From CAYNRA01 sp046293395 (GTDB lineage: Bacteria > Bacteroidota > Bacteroidia > Cytophagales > Spirosomataceae), in NCBI GenBank assembly GCA_046293395.1, contig JBKBOU010000002.1, positions 868,001 to 932,000 of the forward strand: a DNA stretch of 64,000 nucleotides. Direction: 5' to 3'. Position numbers and translations under genes: made by a program. Below, in pieces: positions 35,906-45,221 of the stretch; the stretch's first letter is position 1, and every line of letters starts with the position of its first letter. The notes under the pieces are model-generated. The model was not told where the DNA came from, searched no databases, and worked only from the letters and a program-made list of their open reading frames with translations.

Positions 35906-35938
35906 CTTCACGATTAAACACAAGTATCCTTCAAAAAT

Positions 35939-36994
35939 ATGAAAAATCATTTCCTTTTATTGGTCTCGTTGGTTGTGTTCTGGGGCTGTGAGAAAAAATC
36001 CTCTCCCAAAGAAAATACGGCAGTAAATGACCTTCCCGTCGTGCAAGTCGTTCAACCGAGTTACCAAAATCAAACAGCACACGTTACAGCAACGGGTAAA
36101 ATTGTCTCAGATGCCGAACTTAAACTTGCATTTAAAGTAGGTGGGTACATTCAGCGTACATTTGTACAAGAAGGTCAGGAAATTCGGGCAGGTCAATTGC
36201 TGGCTGAACTAGATATATCCGAAATTCAAGCGCAAGTAAAACAAGCCAAAGCAGCACTTGCCAAAGCCGAACGAGACTATCTACGCGCCAAACAATTGGG
36301 GGACGAACAAGCGATTTTGCCTTATACCGTTCAGGATGCACAAACTGCGCTGGAAGTTAGTAAAGAACAACTCAAAGTAGCCGAATTTAACCAAAAATGG
36401 ACACGAATTTATGCGCCTAAAAGTGGACGAATCCTTCGGCAATTAGCGCAAGAGGGTGAACTCGTCACGCCTTTCTCTCCTGTGTTTCTCTTGAGCACTG
36501 GAACGAATACGTATTTTTTGCGGGCGGGTGTGACAGACAAAGACCTAGTAAAATTACGCATGGGTCAGACGGCGTCTGTCCAATTAGATGCATATCCTGG
36601 CGAATTATTTGAAGGAAATATCACCCAAATTGGGGCGATTGCCCATCCTGCCACTGGACTTTTTGACATCGAAATTAAATTAAAAAATAGTTCAAAACTC
36701 ATTCGTTCTGGCTTTATCGGACAAGCAACTTTGCAGAACGCTACGGAAACGGCAGGGCTTGTCATTCCGATTGAAACGCTGGTTGGCGCCAATCAAAACG
36801 ATGGATATGTATTTGTGTATGAAGCTGCAACGCAAAAAGTACGGAAAACAGCGGTACAATTGGGTGCGTTGGATGGCAAAATGGTGCAAGTAAAAGGGGG
36901 TATCCAACGTTCGGATTTTATCGTGGACAAAGGAGCTAACTTTTTGAGTGACCAAGAAAAAGTGACCATTTCTAATCCAATTCAAAAGCAATAA
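35939..36994 (+). CDS. RND efflux periplasmic adaptor (membrane-fusion) lipoprotein
   Basis: Connects the RND pump with TolC. Lipobox VFWGC (C17), then the barrel-sandwich/lipoyl and hairpin domain (VGGYIQRTFVQEGQEIRAGQLLAELDISEIQAQVKQAKAALAKAERDYLRAKQLGDEQA), and a beta-barrel (LRAGVTDKDLVKLRMGQTASVQLDAYPGELFEGNITQIGAIA). The 351 residues include a typical membrane-proximal C-terminus. It lies 33 nt after tolC. Confidence 0.93.
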   Translation: MKNHFLLLVSLVVFWGCEKKSSPKENTAVNDLPVVQVVQPSYQNQTAHVTATGKIVSDAELKLAFKVGGYIQRTFVQEGQEIRAGQLLAELDISEIQAQVKQAKAALAKAERDYLRAKQLGDEQAILPYTVQDAQTALEVSKEQLKVAEFNQKWTRIYAPKSGRILRQLAQEGELVTPFSPVFLLSTGTNTYFLRAGVTDKDLVKLRMGQTASVQLDAYPGELFEGNITQIGAIAHPATGLFDIEIKLKNSSKLIRSGFIGQATLQNATETAGLVIPIETLVGANQNDGYVFVYEAATQKVRKTAVQLGALDGKMVQVKGGIQRSDFIVDKGANFLSDQEKVTISNPIQKQ

Positions 36995-36997
36995 GCC

Positions 36998-39900
36998 ATG
37001 AAAATAGCCGCCTTTTCTGTTAAAAACTACCAATTTACGATTGTTATTTTCGTCCTAATTTTAGCTTTAGGCGTTTCTTCCTTGCTCCAAATGCCCAAGG
37101 CAGAAGACCCCGTTTTGAAAGCTACTTTCAACTCGATTATCGTTGTGTATCCAGGTACAAGTCCTGAAGACATGGAAAGTCTAATTGTTGACCCCATCGA
37201 AGAAAAAGTAGCGAGTATCAGCGACATCAAACGAATTATTTCTACTGCCGATGACGGCGTGGCAAGCATACGGATTGAGTTTTTACATGAAGTAGATGCC
37301 GAAGAAAAATACAGCGAGGTTCTCCGTGAAGTCAATGCGATAAAAGCCAAACTTCCGACTGATATTTACAGCATCGATGTTTTTCAATACACGCCCGAAG
37401 GGGTCAGCATTGTTCAATGTGCGCTTATGTCTGAACAGGCGAGTTTTCAGGAGCTCAAAACCCAAGCAGAGCGGCTAAAAGACCAATTAAAAAAAGTAAA
37501 AAATCTCAAAAGCGTTGAAACATGGGCTTATCCTGAACAACAAGTGGCGATTTCTTTGCAATTGGACAAAATGGCGCAGTTGGGTATTCCGGTTCAGCAA
37601 GTGATGGGTGCCATTCAATCGGAAAATGCGTCTATTCCTGCCGGGTTTATTGAAATAGGCCCGCGTAAATTGAATATTAAAACATCCGGCTCATACGAAA
37701 ATCTCCGCCAAATAGAACAAACAACGATTCGAGGACTGGACAATCAGTTGATTCCCTTACATGCCATCGCGGAGATTCAACGTATGGAGGAACAACCCGC
37801 TTATCTCGCCCGTTTGAACGGGAAACGCGCCGTTTTCTTGACTGCGACACAGAAAAAGAATACCAATATTTTTACCATCAATGAACAAATTAGCCCAGTT
37901 ATTGATGAATTTCAGAAAAGTTTACCTGCCCATATTGCCTTTGAAAAAAGCTTTGACCAAGCCCAAAGTGTCTCAAAACGCTTATTGGGGCTAGCCAAAG
38001 ATTTCGGAATTGCCATTGTTTTGGTACTCATCACCTTGATTCCACTTGGAATCCGACCTGCCATTATTGTCATGATTTCCATTCCCTTATCCTTAGCCAT
38101 TGGATTGGCGGGATTGGATTTGCTTGGGTTTGGTATCAACCAATTATCGGTCGTTGGGCTCGTCATTGCCTTGGGTTTATTGGTAGATGATTCCATTGTA
38201 GTTGTGGAAAACATCGCGCGTTTTATTCGGCAAGGATATTCACGGAGAGAGGCGTCCATTGAAGCAACCAAGCAAATCGGGTTGGCGGTTGTTGGCTGTA
38301 CTGCGACACTCATTTTGGCATTTTTACCCCTTACATTTCTTCCAGAATCTGCTGGTGACTTTATCCGAAGCTTGCCTATGGCGGTCATCATGACCGTTCT
38401 GGCTTCTTTATTTGTGTCTATCACGATTGTGCCTTTTTTATCTAGTCTCATCATGCCGAAACAAGAGCGAGAGGAAGGAAATATCGTTTTACAGTATATG
38501 CACAAAGGCATAGAAGGGTCGTACCGGAAAATCTTGCAATGGTCTTTGGCGAACCCTTGGCGTACGTTGGGCATTGCTTTGGTTCTATTTATTGGGAGTT
38601 TGGCGCTCATTCCGGTCATAGGTATCAGTGTATTTCCTAAATCTGAAAAACCACAATTCTTGATTAACATCGAAACACCGGTCGGGTCAAATCTTGCTAC
38701 CACAAACGAAGCCGCGCTTTTTGTAGAGAAAGAATTAGCGCGTCATGCCATCGTCCGAAATTATGCAACCAATGTCGGGAAAGGAAATCCGAGAATCTAC
38801 TACAACGTCATTCCGCCAGGAGGAAATCTGAGTAATTTTGCTCAATTATTCGTTCAATTGCAAGAAAAGACAGAAGTACCCGCCCGTACGACTTTCATCG
38901 ATACGCTTCGCCGGCAGTTTTCTACGTATGCCGGTGCAAAAATTAAGGTGATTGAATTTGAACAAGGCCCGCCCGTCGAAGCGCCGTTAGGAACACGTAT
39001 TTTTGGAAATAACCTCGATAGTTTACGTCAAATTGCGCTTCGTGTGGAGAAAGCGTACAAAGAAACGCCGGGGACAATCTATGTTTCCAACCCAATGGCG
39101 GCAGTAAATACGGATTTTCGGGTGCAAATAAACCGAGACAAAGCGGGTTTGCTAGGTGTGTCAATCGTAGAAATTGACCGAATGGTTCGGTTGGGAATTT
39201 CTGGATTGGATATTGGTCAGTTCAAGAATGAAGCCAATGAAGATATTCCAATTCGGGTAGGCATTAATTTGGCTCAAAAACCGACATTAAAGACCTTTGA
39301 CCATCTCTATGTGACGAGCCAAACGACAGGCGCACAAATTCCGCTTGCCCAGTTGGTAACGGTAGAATTTGAAACCTCCCCCAATAAGATTAATCATTTT
39401 GACCAAGAGCGCTACACGACGGTAAGTTCGTTCATTGCCAATGGTTTTCTCGCTCCAGCGGTTTATAGTGCATTTCAGGAGAAATTGGCACAAATAAAAC
39501 TTCCGGCGGGCTATTATTTTCAGGCAGCGGGAGAGCAGGAAAGGCAAAAGGAGACATTTGGTGGATTAGGAAAAATTATCCTCATCACACTTTTTGGAAT
39601 TTTAGCCGTGTTAATCCTTGAATTTAAGACATTTAAGAGTTCCTTAATTGTCTTGTCGGTGATTCCATTGGGGATGATTGGGGCAGTTGGTATTTTGTAT
39701 TTGACCAATAACTCCCTGTCGTTCACAGCGATTGTCGGCATCATTGCATTGGCTGGGATAGAAGTCAAAAACTCCATTTTGTTGGTGGACTTTACCAATT
39801 ATCTCCGAAAAGAAGAAAAACTAAGCATAGATGAAGCCATTGAAAAAGCAGGGGAAACGCGTTTCATTCCGATTGTTTTAACGACCTTAACGGCTATCGG

Positions 39901-40045
39901 CGGTTTAATCCCTTTGGTTTTGGAGCATTCACCGTTGTATTCTCCGCTTGCTTTGGTTATCATAGGTGGACTTATCTCGTCTCTGGTACTTACCCGTATT
40001 GTTACACCCATTTTGTACAAATTACTTCCGCCGAAGGTGGAATAA
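36998..40045 (+). CDS. RND efflux transporter permease (AcrB/HAE1-like)
   Basis: 1015-residue proton-driven inner-membrane pump with twelve helices and two large periplasmic loops. Seen: the N-terminal FSVKNYQFTIVIFVLILALGVSSLLQMPKAEDP, the proton-relay Asp pair in VIALGLLVDDSIVVVENIARFI (TM4), and the second half FLINIETPVGSNLATT, LTTLTAIGGLIPLVLEHSPLYSPLALVIIGGLISSLVLTRIVTPILYKLLPP. The substrate is unknown. It starts 3 nt after the adaptor stop and is followed by a strong terminator. Confidence 0.94.
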   Translation: MKIAAFSVKNYQFTIVIFVLILALGVSSLLQMPKAEDPVLKATFNSIIVVYPGTSPEDMESLIVDPIEEKVASISDIKRIISTADDGVASIRIEFLHEVDAEEKYSEVLREVNAIKAKLPTDIYSIDVFQYTPEGVSIVQCALMSEQASFQELKTQAERLKDQLKKVKNLKSVETWAYPEQQVAISLQLDKMAQLGIPVQQVMGAIQSENASIPAGFIEIGPRKLNIKTSGSYENLRQIEQTTIRGLDNQLIPLHAIAEIQRMEEQPAYLARLNGKRAVFLTATQKKNTNIFTINEQISPVIDEFQKSLPAHIAFEKSFDQAQSVSKRLLGLAKDFGIAIVLVLITLIPLGIRPAIIVMISIPLSLAIGLAGLDLLGFGINQLSVVGLVIALGLLVDDSIVVVENIARFIRQGYSRREASIEATKQIGLAVVGCTATLILAFLPLTFLPESAGDFIRSLPMAVIMTVLASLFVSITIVPFLSSLIMPKQEREEGNIVLQYMHKGIEGSYRKILQWSLANPWRTLGIALVLFIGSLALIPVIGISVFPKSEKPQFLINIETPVGSNLATTNEAALFVEKELARHAIVRNYATNVGKGNPRIYYNVIPPGGNLSNFAQLFVQLQEKTEVPARTTFIDTLRRQFSTYAGAKIKVIEFEQGPPVEAPLGTRIFGNNLDSLRQIALRVEKAYKETPGTIYVSNPMAAVNTDFRVQINRDKAGLLGVSIVEIDRMVRLGISGLDIGQFKNEANEDIPIRVGINLAQKPTLKTFDHLYVTSQTTGAQIPLAQLVTVEFETSPNKINHFDQERYTTVSSFIANGFLAPAVYSAFQEKLAQIKLPAGYYFQAAGEQERQKETFGGLGKIILITLFGILAVLILEFKTFKSSLIVLSVIPLGMIGAVGILYLTNNSLSFTAIVGIIALAGIEVKNSILLVDFTNYLRKEEKLSIDEAIEKAGETRFIPIVLTTLTAIGGLIPLVLEHSPLYSPLALVIIGGLISSLVLTRIVTPILYKLLPPKVE

Positions 40046-40076
40046 AAGGAGTTTTTACAAACCAAATACAGTAATC

Positions 40077-40113
40077 AAAAAAGGCTACCTGTTCCCATAA
40101 GTAGCCTTTTTTG
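40077..40113 (+). terminator. Terminator of the RND efflux operon
   Basis: AAAAAAGGCTAC / GTAGCCTTTTTT with a 12-nt loop. Confidence 0.88.
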
Positions 40114-40120
40114 ATAGAAA

Positions 40121-40189
40121 TAGGTAATTTGGGTTTCTGTTTTGCTTCATGTTCAAAAACTATCTTTTGAACTCAATCTATTTTACCTA
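40121..40189. other. Nested inverted-repeat element of unknown function
   Basis: Outer arms TAGGTAA (40121-40127) and TTACCTA (40183-40189) enclose an inner hairpin GTTCAAAA / TTTTGAAC (40151-40172). The 69-nt piece could fold into one branched structure. It sits in a gene-poor patch between the RND operon and an antidote remnant; it may be a mobile-element trace or a structured RNA. Confidence 0.3.
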
Positions 40190-40264
40190 GAAAAAACACA
40201 AACAATTTACACTCTACTCTGCATAAATAAGACTAATTTTATATCCGAATGAATACAAACTAGC

Positions 40265-40423
40265 ATGAACATGATTGAGAAAACGTCTGAATTTGCTGTC
40301 GCGGAATACCTAAACGAAGTACTTGAAAATGGGGATGATAATGAACTCGCGACGGCAATTGGTCATGTTGCAAAGGCGATTAGAGACCAAATAGCCATTT
40401 ATCCGTTATCAGCTCAACAATAA
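40265..40423 (+). pseudogene. Truncated antidote (antitoxin) gene remnant
   Basis: The frame encodes only 52 residues, and its first 38 (FAVAEYLNEVLENGDDNELATAIGHVAKA) match the N-terminus of the 'putative addiction module antidote protein' family, HigA-like antitoxins of RelE-type toxins. The family normally continues into a helix-turn-helix (typically ...KGMTQIAKETGLSRESLYKAL) of about 45 residues, which is missing here; the frame ends with an unrelated tail (IRDQIAIYPLSAQQ). No toxin gene is adjacent. It is best read as a decayed toxin-antitoxin trace. Confidence 0.6.
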
Positions 40424-40611
40424 TTCTTCCCTAATTGCTTGGTGTGCAATGTGTTCATACTATCTCTGCTTAAAACAACAGGTTTGATGGAGATAGAAGT
40501 CATTTGGATGAAACGCACTTACAGAAACAAGTAAAAAATAGAAAGAAAAATAATTATCCCATGTGATACCGTGCTTACAAACCTTAATAAATCATTTATA
40601 ATCAATTAAAT
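40424..40611. other. Gap between antidote remnant and orphan membrane protein
   Basis: Nothing codable was recognised. It ends with a copy of the TTATAATCAATTA motif (40597-40609) just before the ATG of the next gene. Confidence 0.5.
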
Positions 40612-41184
40612 ATGCCATTCATAAATACTAAAAACGGATACCTAAAAGGCTTTCTTTTGAGCCTCTTTTCTTTCTTTTTCTACATCATCATAAATACTAT
40701 TCTTCTTCACATAGAATACGTGATTTTTCTAAAAAAAATCATTTACTACCCAATTATTTATGGCATTTCTTGTCCTGCGAAACCTCTATTTTCTTCGCTT
40801 AAATTGGGTGTCTTATTCGCCGACTCCATTTTGAAACTTGGTATTTTCTATTGTATTATTCGACTTTTGGGTACTAAAAACATACTTCACTCCGTATTTG
40901 CCATTACGTTACTTTTTGATTTTACTTATGTTTTATTGTCTTTCCTTCCAATCAATGTTGACTTTTACTTTCACTCATCTCGGAATTATCTCGTACATTC
41001 TCTCTTTGGATATTCTAATTTTTTGATTTTTTCAGCTTTTGGCATTCTTCATATTTTGTATGTAGTGAAGATAGGTGGGATAAATAGCAAAACATTTGTT
41101 ATCTATATGTTCTACACGATTTCGTCCTTTTTTTTTCAATTTTTAGTCATTCATTATGTTTTAAAAATTCCAATTCCATCGTAA
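40612..41184 (+). CDS. Hypothetical polytopic membrane protein
   Basis: 190 residues, very rich in Phe, Ile, Leu and Tyr, with about five hydrophobic helices (GFLLSLFSFFFYIIINTILL, the 60-80 region, SVFAITLLFDFTYVLLSFLP, FLIFSAFGILHILYVV, FVIYMFYTISSFFFQFLVI). I do not recognise a family. The composition is markedly more AT-rich than its neighbours, which, with the antidote remnant next to it, suggests acquired DNA. It is monocistronic and followed by a terminator. Confidence 0.6.
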   Translation: MPFINTKNGYLKGFLLSLFSFFFYIIINTILLHIEYVIFLKKIIYYPIIYGISCPAKPLFSSLKLGVLFADSILKLGIFYCIIRLLGTKNILHSVFAITLLFDFTYVLLSFLPINVDFYFHSSRNYLVHSLFGYSNFLIFSAFGILHILYVVKIGGINSKTFVIYMFYTISSFFFQFLVIHYVLKIPIPS

Positions 41185-41228
41185 TTCCCCCCTATTTTGA
41201 CTCACTAATCCATGTGTTAAGATGTATA

Positions 41229-41264
41229 TAAAATTAGACGAGAGTTTTCCCGTCTAATTTTATC
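41229..41264. terminator. Terminator between orphan membrane gene and thioesterase
   Basis: AAAATTAGACG / CGTCTAATTTT with a 10-nt loop; symmetric A/T tracts let it serve both convergent genes. Confidence 0.8.
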
Positions 41265-41295
41265 CGTAATTTTAGTTTCTGTTTACTCGCAGTGC

Positions 41296-41736
41296 TTATT
41301 TCATTCCAAAATTAGTACGCGCCAAGTTGCTTACACTTTTAGCGACGATCTCACCCGCTTCATTTTTTATCGTGCAGGCGGCGTGAATGAGTGTTTTTCC
41401 TTCCTTGATAATCTCCGAAGTCACCCAGACAAACTCACCTTGTTTAGCAGGTCTCAAATAGTCAACATTCAAATTGATGGTTGCATAAAAAGCACCTTTG
41501 TCTAACGAGTAAACTGTCGCGCCGAGTACTTCATCCATCATCGCGGCAGACACGCCCCCGTGTAAAATCAGGGCAGGATTGGTAAATTCTGGCTTGACCT
41601 CAAATTTGAAAGTGAGACTTCCGTACTCCACAGCCGTCAGCTCTCCGTCTAGCCATTTCGCTACAAGTGACGGACTTCCCTCGCCCATTCGCCCTCCGAT
41701 GTGGGCACGCATAAAATCAAGAATTGGATTTGTCAT
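41296..41736 (-). CDS. PaaI family thioesterase (hot-dog fold)
   Basis: 146 residues with the PaaI-type active-site block NPALILHGGVSAAMMDEVLGATVYSL (HGG and the acidic D/E) and the second strand region ATINLNVDYLRPAKQGEFVWVTSEIIKEGKTLIHAACTI. Hydrolyses acyl-CoA thioesters, often aryl or medium-chain; the exact substrate is unknown. It starts 22 nt after the large glycosidase fusion gene on the same strand, so the two may be co-transcribed. Confidence 0.88.
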   Translation of the reverse strand: MTNPILDFMRAHIGGRMGEGSPSLVAKWLDGELTAVEYGSLTFKFEVKPEFTNPALILHGGVSAAMMDEVLGATVYSLDKGAFYATINLNVDYLRPAKQGEFVWVTSEIIKEGKTLIHAACTIKNEAGEIVAKSVSNLARTNFGMK

Positions 41737-41758
41737 TGTTCAGTATATTGTGAATAAT

Positions 41759-44700
41759 TTAACGAATAATTGCCTGATACGCAGCCGTATGCATCCGCTG
41801 ACGAATACGCAGCAAATTGATTTTATTGTTTTCTTCGTTCGGATACACCCGATTAGAAAGAAAAATAAAAAGTAAATCTTCTTTTGGATCTGCCCAAACG
41901 ACTGTTCCCGTAAAACCCGTATGCCCGAATGTCAGTGGCGAAGCAAGCAGCGAAAAAGTAGCGCTGTTTTCCGCTGGATTGGGCTTATTCCACCCCAATC
42001 CTCGCCCACTTTTTGGGGAAACCGTTTGCGCAAAATACTGAACGGTTTCTTTCTTAAAGATACGTTCTGGGCCATAAACACCTGACTGTAAGTGCATTTG
42101 AATCAACTTTGCCAAATCCCAGGCATGGCTAAATAAACCTGCATGGCCAGCCACTCCGCCAAGCAAAGCCGCGTTGGGGTCGTGAACGGTTCCATGAATT
42201 GCCGTACCTCTGAAAACATAGTCGTTGGCAGTTGGCGCAATTTGCTCTTTCGGAAAAACATTTGTAGGATTAAACAGCGTCGCCGTCATTCCCAACGGAC
42301 GATAAATAGCATTTGTGACAAATACATCCAAGGGTTGCTTCGTGATTCTCTCAACTAATTTTTGTAGCATGATTAACCCCAAATCACTGTACAAATACGC
42401 ATATTCCCCTCTTGCATCTTGACGCTGATGAAGTTTCGAGTCAATCACCCATTTCCAGACATCTGCCCCGATGGTTGGTTTGATAAACAGTTGTTCTGTG
42501 ACAGCCAGTCCATTTCCTTCGTTTGCGGCGAGATAATATTCATCCTGAAACGCATTTCCAACCTTTGTTTCACGCCAAAAAGGCACAAAGGCTACCAATC
42601 CGGCTTGATGCCATAAAACATCTTGAACCGTCATTTTATCCTTATTTGTTCCTGCTAATTCAGGTAAATAGTACTTCATCGGTTGGTGTAATTCGATTTT
42701 TCCTTGTTCATACAAAAGCATGACAGCCTGTAAAGTTGCTGCAACTTTGGTAATAGATGCCAAGTCGTATAGACTTTCGCGGGTGATTTTGGAAGGGTCG
42801 CCGTAGCGATACGTCCCAAAGGATTTTTCATAAACAACTTTTCCACGCCGAGCTACCAACACCTGGCAACCGGGATACGCTCCCTTTTGGATTCCTTCCA
42901 ACGCAATGGTATCAATTTTTGCTAATTTTTGTGCGTCCATGCGAACAAAAAGCGGACTTTCCATTCCTAACCGATTGGCAGACCAAACCATTCCTTGCCC
43001 TAATTTCTGTGTTTTGTGCGCCGTCACGGGTAATTTTCCGGCAGCATTTTGTCCACCAAAAATGACTTGTGCCACCGCCCGATGCGCTCCGGGGTCGTCT
43101 TCGTACCCACAAACCAATTGGCTACTTCGGGCAAATAATTTGAGCCCGTACGGATTTCCAAAAGCACAAACCACGACTTTCGTTCGTTTCTGGAGTTCTT
43201 CAATAAACTGAACCGTTGAGTACGTCACCCCAAAATTTCGCGCGGATAAATTATTCATATCGTGAACACTCACAAAAACGACCTCAAACTTACTTGCTTC
43301 CTCCAAAACCCACTGCCATTCACTTTCCTTGCTTGGCTTAAAAGGAATGGAAAAATGCTTGACCTCGGCATAACGGCTCAATGTTTCCTGAAAATCACCA
43401 CCTAACTCCCGGCCTATCGCAACAGAAGCAAAACGCGTTGTATCTATACGAGAAAAAGGCAATACATTTCCTTCATTTTGAACAACCGTAACTGCTTGGT
43501 TGAATGCTTTTTCCTTGATTTGTTCGGATAAAAGTGAATTTAAGTCCGTTTGAAGGTCTTTTTCTGACAGAGGAGCAAAGCGATGTGCGCCAGCCCAATA
43601 TTTTGCCCGAAGAATCTTGCGTACTTTTTGGTTTAACTCTTCTTCTTTCACTTCTTGCGATTTTACTGCACTTAGAACGGCTGCGTATGCAACGGGCAAT
43701 TGCGCCGTTTGCAGCAACAAGTCATTTCCGGCTTTCAGTGCCGCGACCTCCGCTTGGCCTGTTGGATAAAATTTGGTAAGCCCGCGCATATTGAGCGCAT
43801 CTGTGATAATGAGACGGTCAAAACCTAGTTCTTTTTGAAGAATATCCTGTACAATTCGTTTTGACACCGTTGCGGGCGTGTTCATGGCTGCGTCCAGACT
43901 AGGCACAAAAAGATGTCCTACCATTACGCTGGCAACGCTATCTTGAATTAACTTTTGAAAAGGATAAAATTCGTTGGTGCGAAGGCGGTTTTCGGAGTGA
44001 CGAATGAGCGGCAAAGCCAAATGAGAATCGCTGTCTGAGTCTCCGTGTCCTGGAAAATGTTTGGCAGAGCCCATGACTTTCATGCGACGCAAACCCCGGT
44101 TATACGCAACGGCTAACGCGGCAACCCGCTCTTTGTCTTCACCAAAAGAACGAAAGTTAATGACCGGATTTTCTGGATTTGTGTTGATGTCGGCGACGGG
44201 AGAAAAATTAATGTGTACGCCTATTCGTCGGCAATGTTGACCGATAATGACTCCAATTTCTTCAATAATTCGTGGATTTTGAATAGCGCCAAGCGTGATA
44301 CTTTTTGGAAAAGAGAATGTACTATCTAGGCGCATCCCAAGCCCCCATTCTGCATCCATGCCAATTAATAACGGAATTTTGGAAGCAGCTTGGTATCGGT
44401 TTGTTAGCCGTACTTGTTGGCGTGCATTGCCTTGAAAAAAGATAATCCCGCCCAAGTGATATGTGCGAATTTGTTCTTCTACAAGCCGATACGTGGACTC
44501 CGTGCGGTTTGAGTAGGTCGAAATCATAAACAATTGACCTACTTTTTGTTCTGTAGTGAGGGTAGCTAACACACTATCTGCCCATGCATTTTGAGCTCGA
44601 ACGAACTCCTTTTGTGCCGGTGTAACAGCTTGTAAAGAAGTAGAATCGGAGGAAAAGGAATGCCAATCATGGGCAGGTTTTGTCGCTTCTACTGTTTCTA

Positions 44701-44764
44701 TGGCAAACTCCAAGAAGAAATGAAAAAGAAGGTGTTGGACTAATATCTTAATGGAGAAAATCAT
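41759..44764 (-). CDS. Glycoside hydrolase family 3 (NagZ-like) fused to a beta-lactamase-family serine hydrolase
   Basis: 1001 residues. After a probable N-terminal signal comes a GH3 domain (about 60-400) with the NagZ-type loop AKHFPGHGDSDSDSH (about 234-248), whose Asp-His pair is typical of beta-N-acetylglucosaminidases, and the nucleophile region IITDALNMRGL. Residues about 400-580 look like the GH3 C-terminal domain. Residues about 615-990 are a class C beta-lactamase/DD-peptidase-like domain with SxxK in DLASITKVAA (S670, K673), YSDLG and HTGFTGT. This fusion occurs in Bacteroidota; it suggests linked glycan and peptide action on peptidoglycan fragments outside the cytoplasm. The exact activity of the second half is unproven. 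Confidence 0.88.
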   Translation of the reverse strand: MIFSIKILVQHLLFHFFLEFAIETVEATKPAHDWHSFSSDSTSLQAVTPAQKEFVRAQNAWADSVLATLTTEQKVGQLFMISTYSNRTESTYRLVEEQIRTYHLGGIIFFQGNARQQVRLTNRYQAASKIPLLIGMDAEWGLGMRLDSTFSFPKSITLGAIQNPRIIEEIGVIIGQHCRRIGVHINFSPVADINTNPENPVINFRSFGEDKERVAALAVAYNRGLRRMKVMGSAKHFPGHGDSDSDSHLALPLIRHSENRLRTNEFYPFQKLIQDSVASVMVGHLFVPSLDAAMNTPATVSKRIVQDILQKELGFDRLIITDALNMRGLTKFYPTGQAEVAALKAGNDLLLQTAQLPVAYAAVLSAVKSQEVKEEELNQKVRKILRAKYWAGAHRFAPLSEKDLQTDLNSLLSEQIKEKAFNQAVTVVQNEGNVLPFSRIDTTRFASVAIGRELGGDFQETLSRYAEVKHFSIPFKPSKESEWQWVLEEASKFEVVFVSVHDMNNLSARNFGVTYSTVQFIEELQKRTKVVVCAFGNPYGLKLFARSSQLVCGYEDDPGAHRAVAQVIFGGQNAAGKLPVTAHKTQKLGQGMVWSANRLGMESPLFVRMDAQKLAKIDTIALEGIQKGAYPGCQVLVARRGKVVYEKSFGTYRYGDPSKITRESLYDLASITKVAATLQAVMLLYEQGKIELHQPMKYYLPELAGTNKDKMTVQDVLWHQAGLVAFVPFWRETKVGNAFQDEYYLAANEGNGLAVTEQLFIKPTIGADVWKWVIDSKLHQRQDARGEYAYLYSDLGLIMLQKLVERITKQPLDVFVTNAIYRPLGMTATLFNPTNVFPKEQIAPTANDYVFRGTAIHGTVHDPNAALLGGVAGHAGLFSHAWDLAKLIQMHLQSGVYGPERIFKKETVQYFAQTVSPKSGRGLGWNKPNPAENSATFSLLASPLTFGHTGFTGTVVWADPKEDLLFIFLSNRVYPNEENNKINLLRIRQRMHTAAYQAIIR

Positions 44765-45221
44765 CTGTTTCTAATCTTGCGAATCAATGTTTCTGGGAAT
44801 TTGAAAAATGGGTAGTTCCCAAATTTACACATAAACGCTTTGCCGAGTGGTATAAAGGAATGAATTAATGCAAAAATTGCATTAATTTACAATAGTTTTA
44901 AATACACTTTTGGGGAAATCGAATATACAAAAGCCAACATGATTCACTTATAATCAATAGATTACCTATGTACAGATTACATCAAATACCTACTATCACA
45001 TCTACACTCGTGAATATACTTTTATTTTATAAACACTCCAATTACCACTATTGTAAACCCAAACGAATGATAAAAAACAACATCATCAGGTAGGGAAACT
45101 GATTTGATGAGTATAGTTTTTATAAAAATAGAACACATCACCTGAAAATATCTGCACTTTCATTGTCAAATCAGATATTTATCAATAATTTGGATGTTCA
45201 TAATGAAAACAATGAAAAGCC
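44765..45221. other. AT-rich intergenic region upstream of the GH3 fusion and of the transposase
   Basis: 457 nt without a credible gene. It contains a minus-strand -7 element (44820-44827), a copy of the ACTTATAATCAATA motif (44946-44959), and long AT-rich stretches before the transposase. No terminal inverted repeat for an IS element was identified. Confidence 0.5.
44820..44827 (-). promoter_or_regulatory. -7 promoter element for the GH3 fusion gene
   Basis: Minus-strand TAAATTTG matches TAnnTTTG, 55 nt upstream of the ATG at 44764. Confidence 0.4.

Noticed and set aside
44765..45221. Search for terminal repeats of the RAYT in its upstream gap
   Set aside because: Only a 6-bp inverted match (TCAGGT / ACCTGA) was found, too weak to call.
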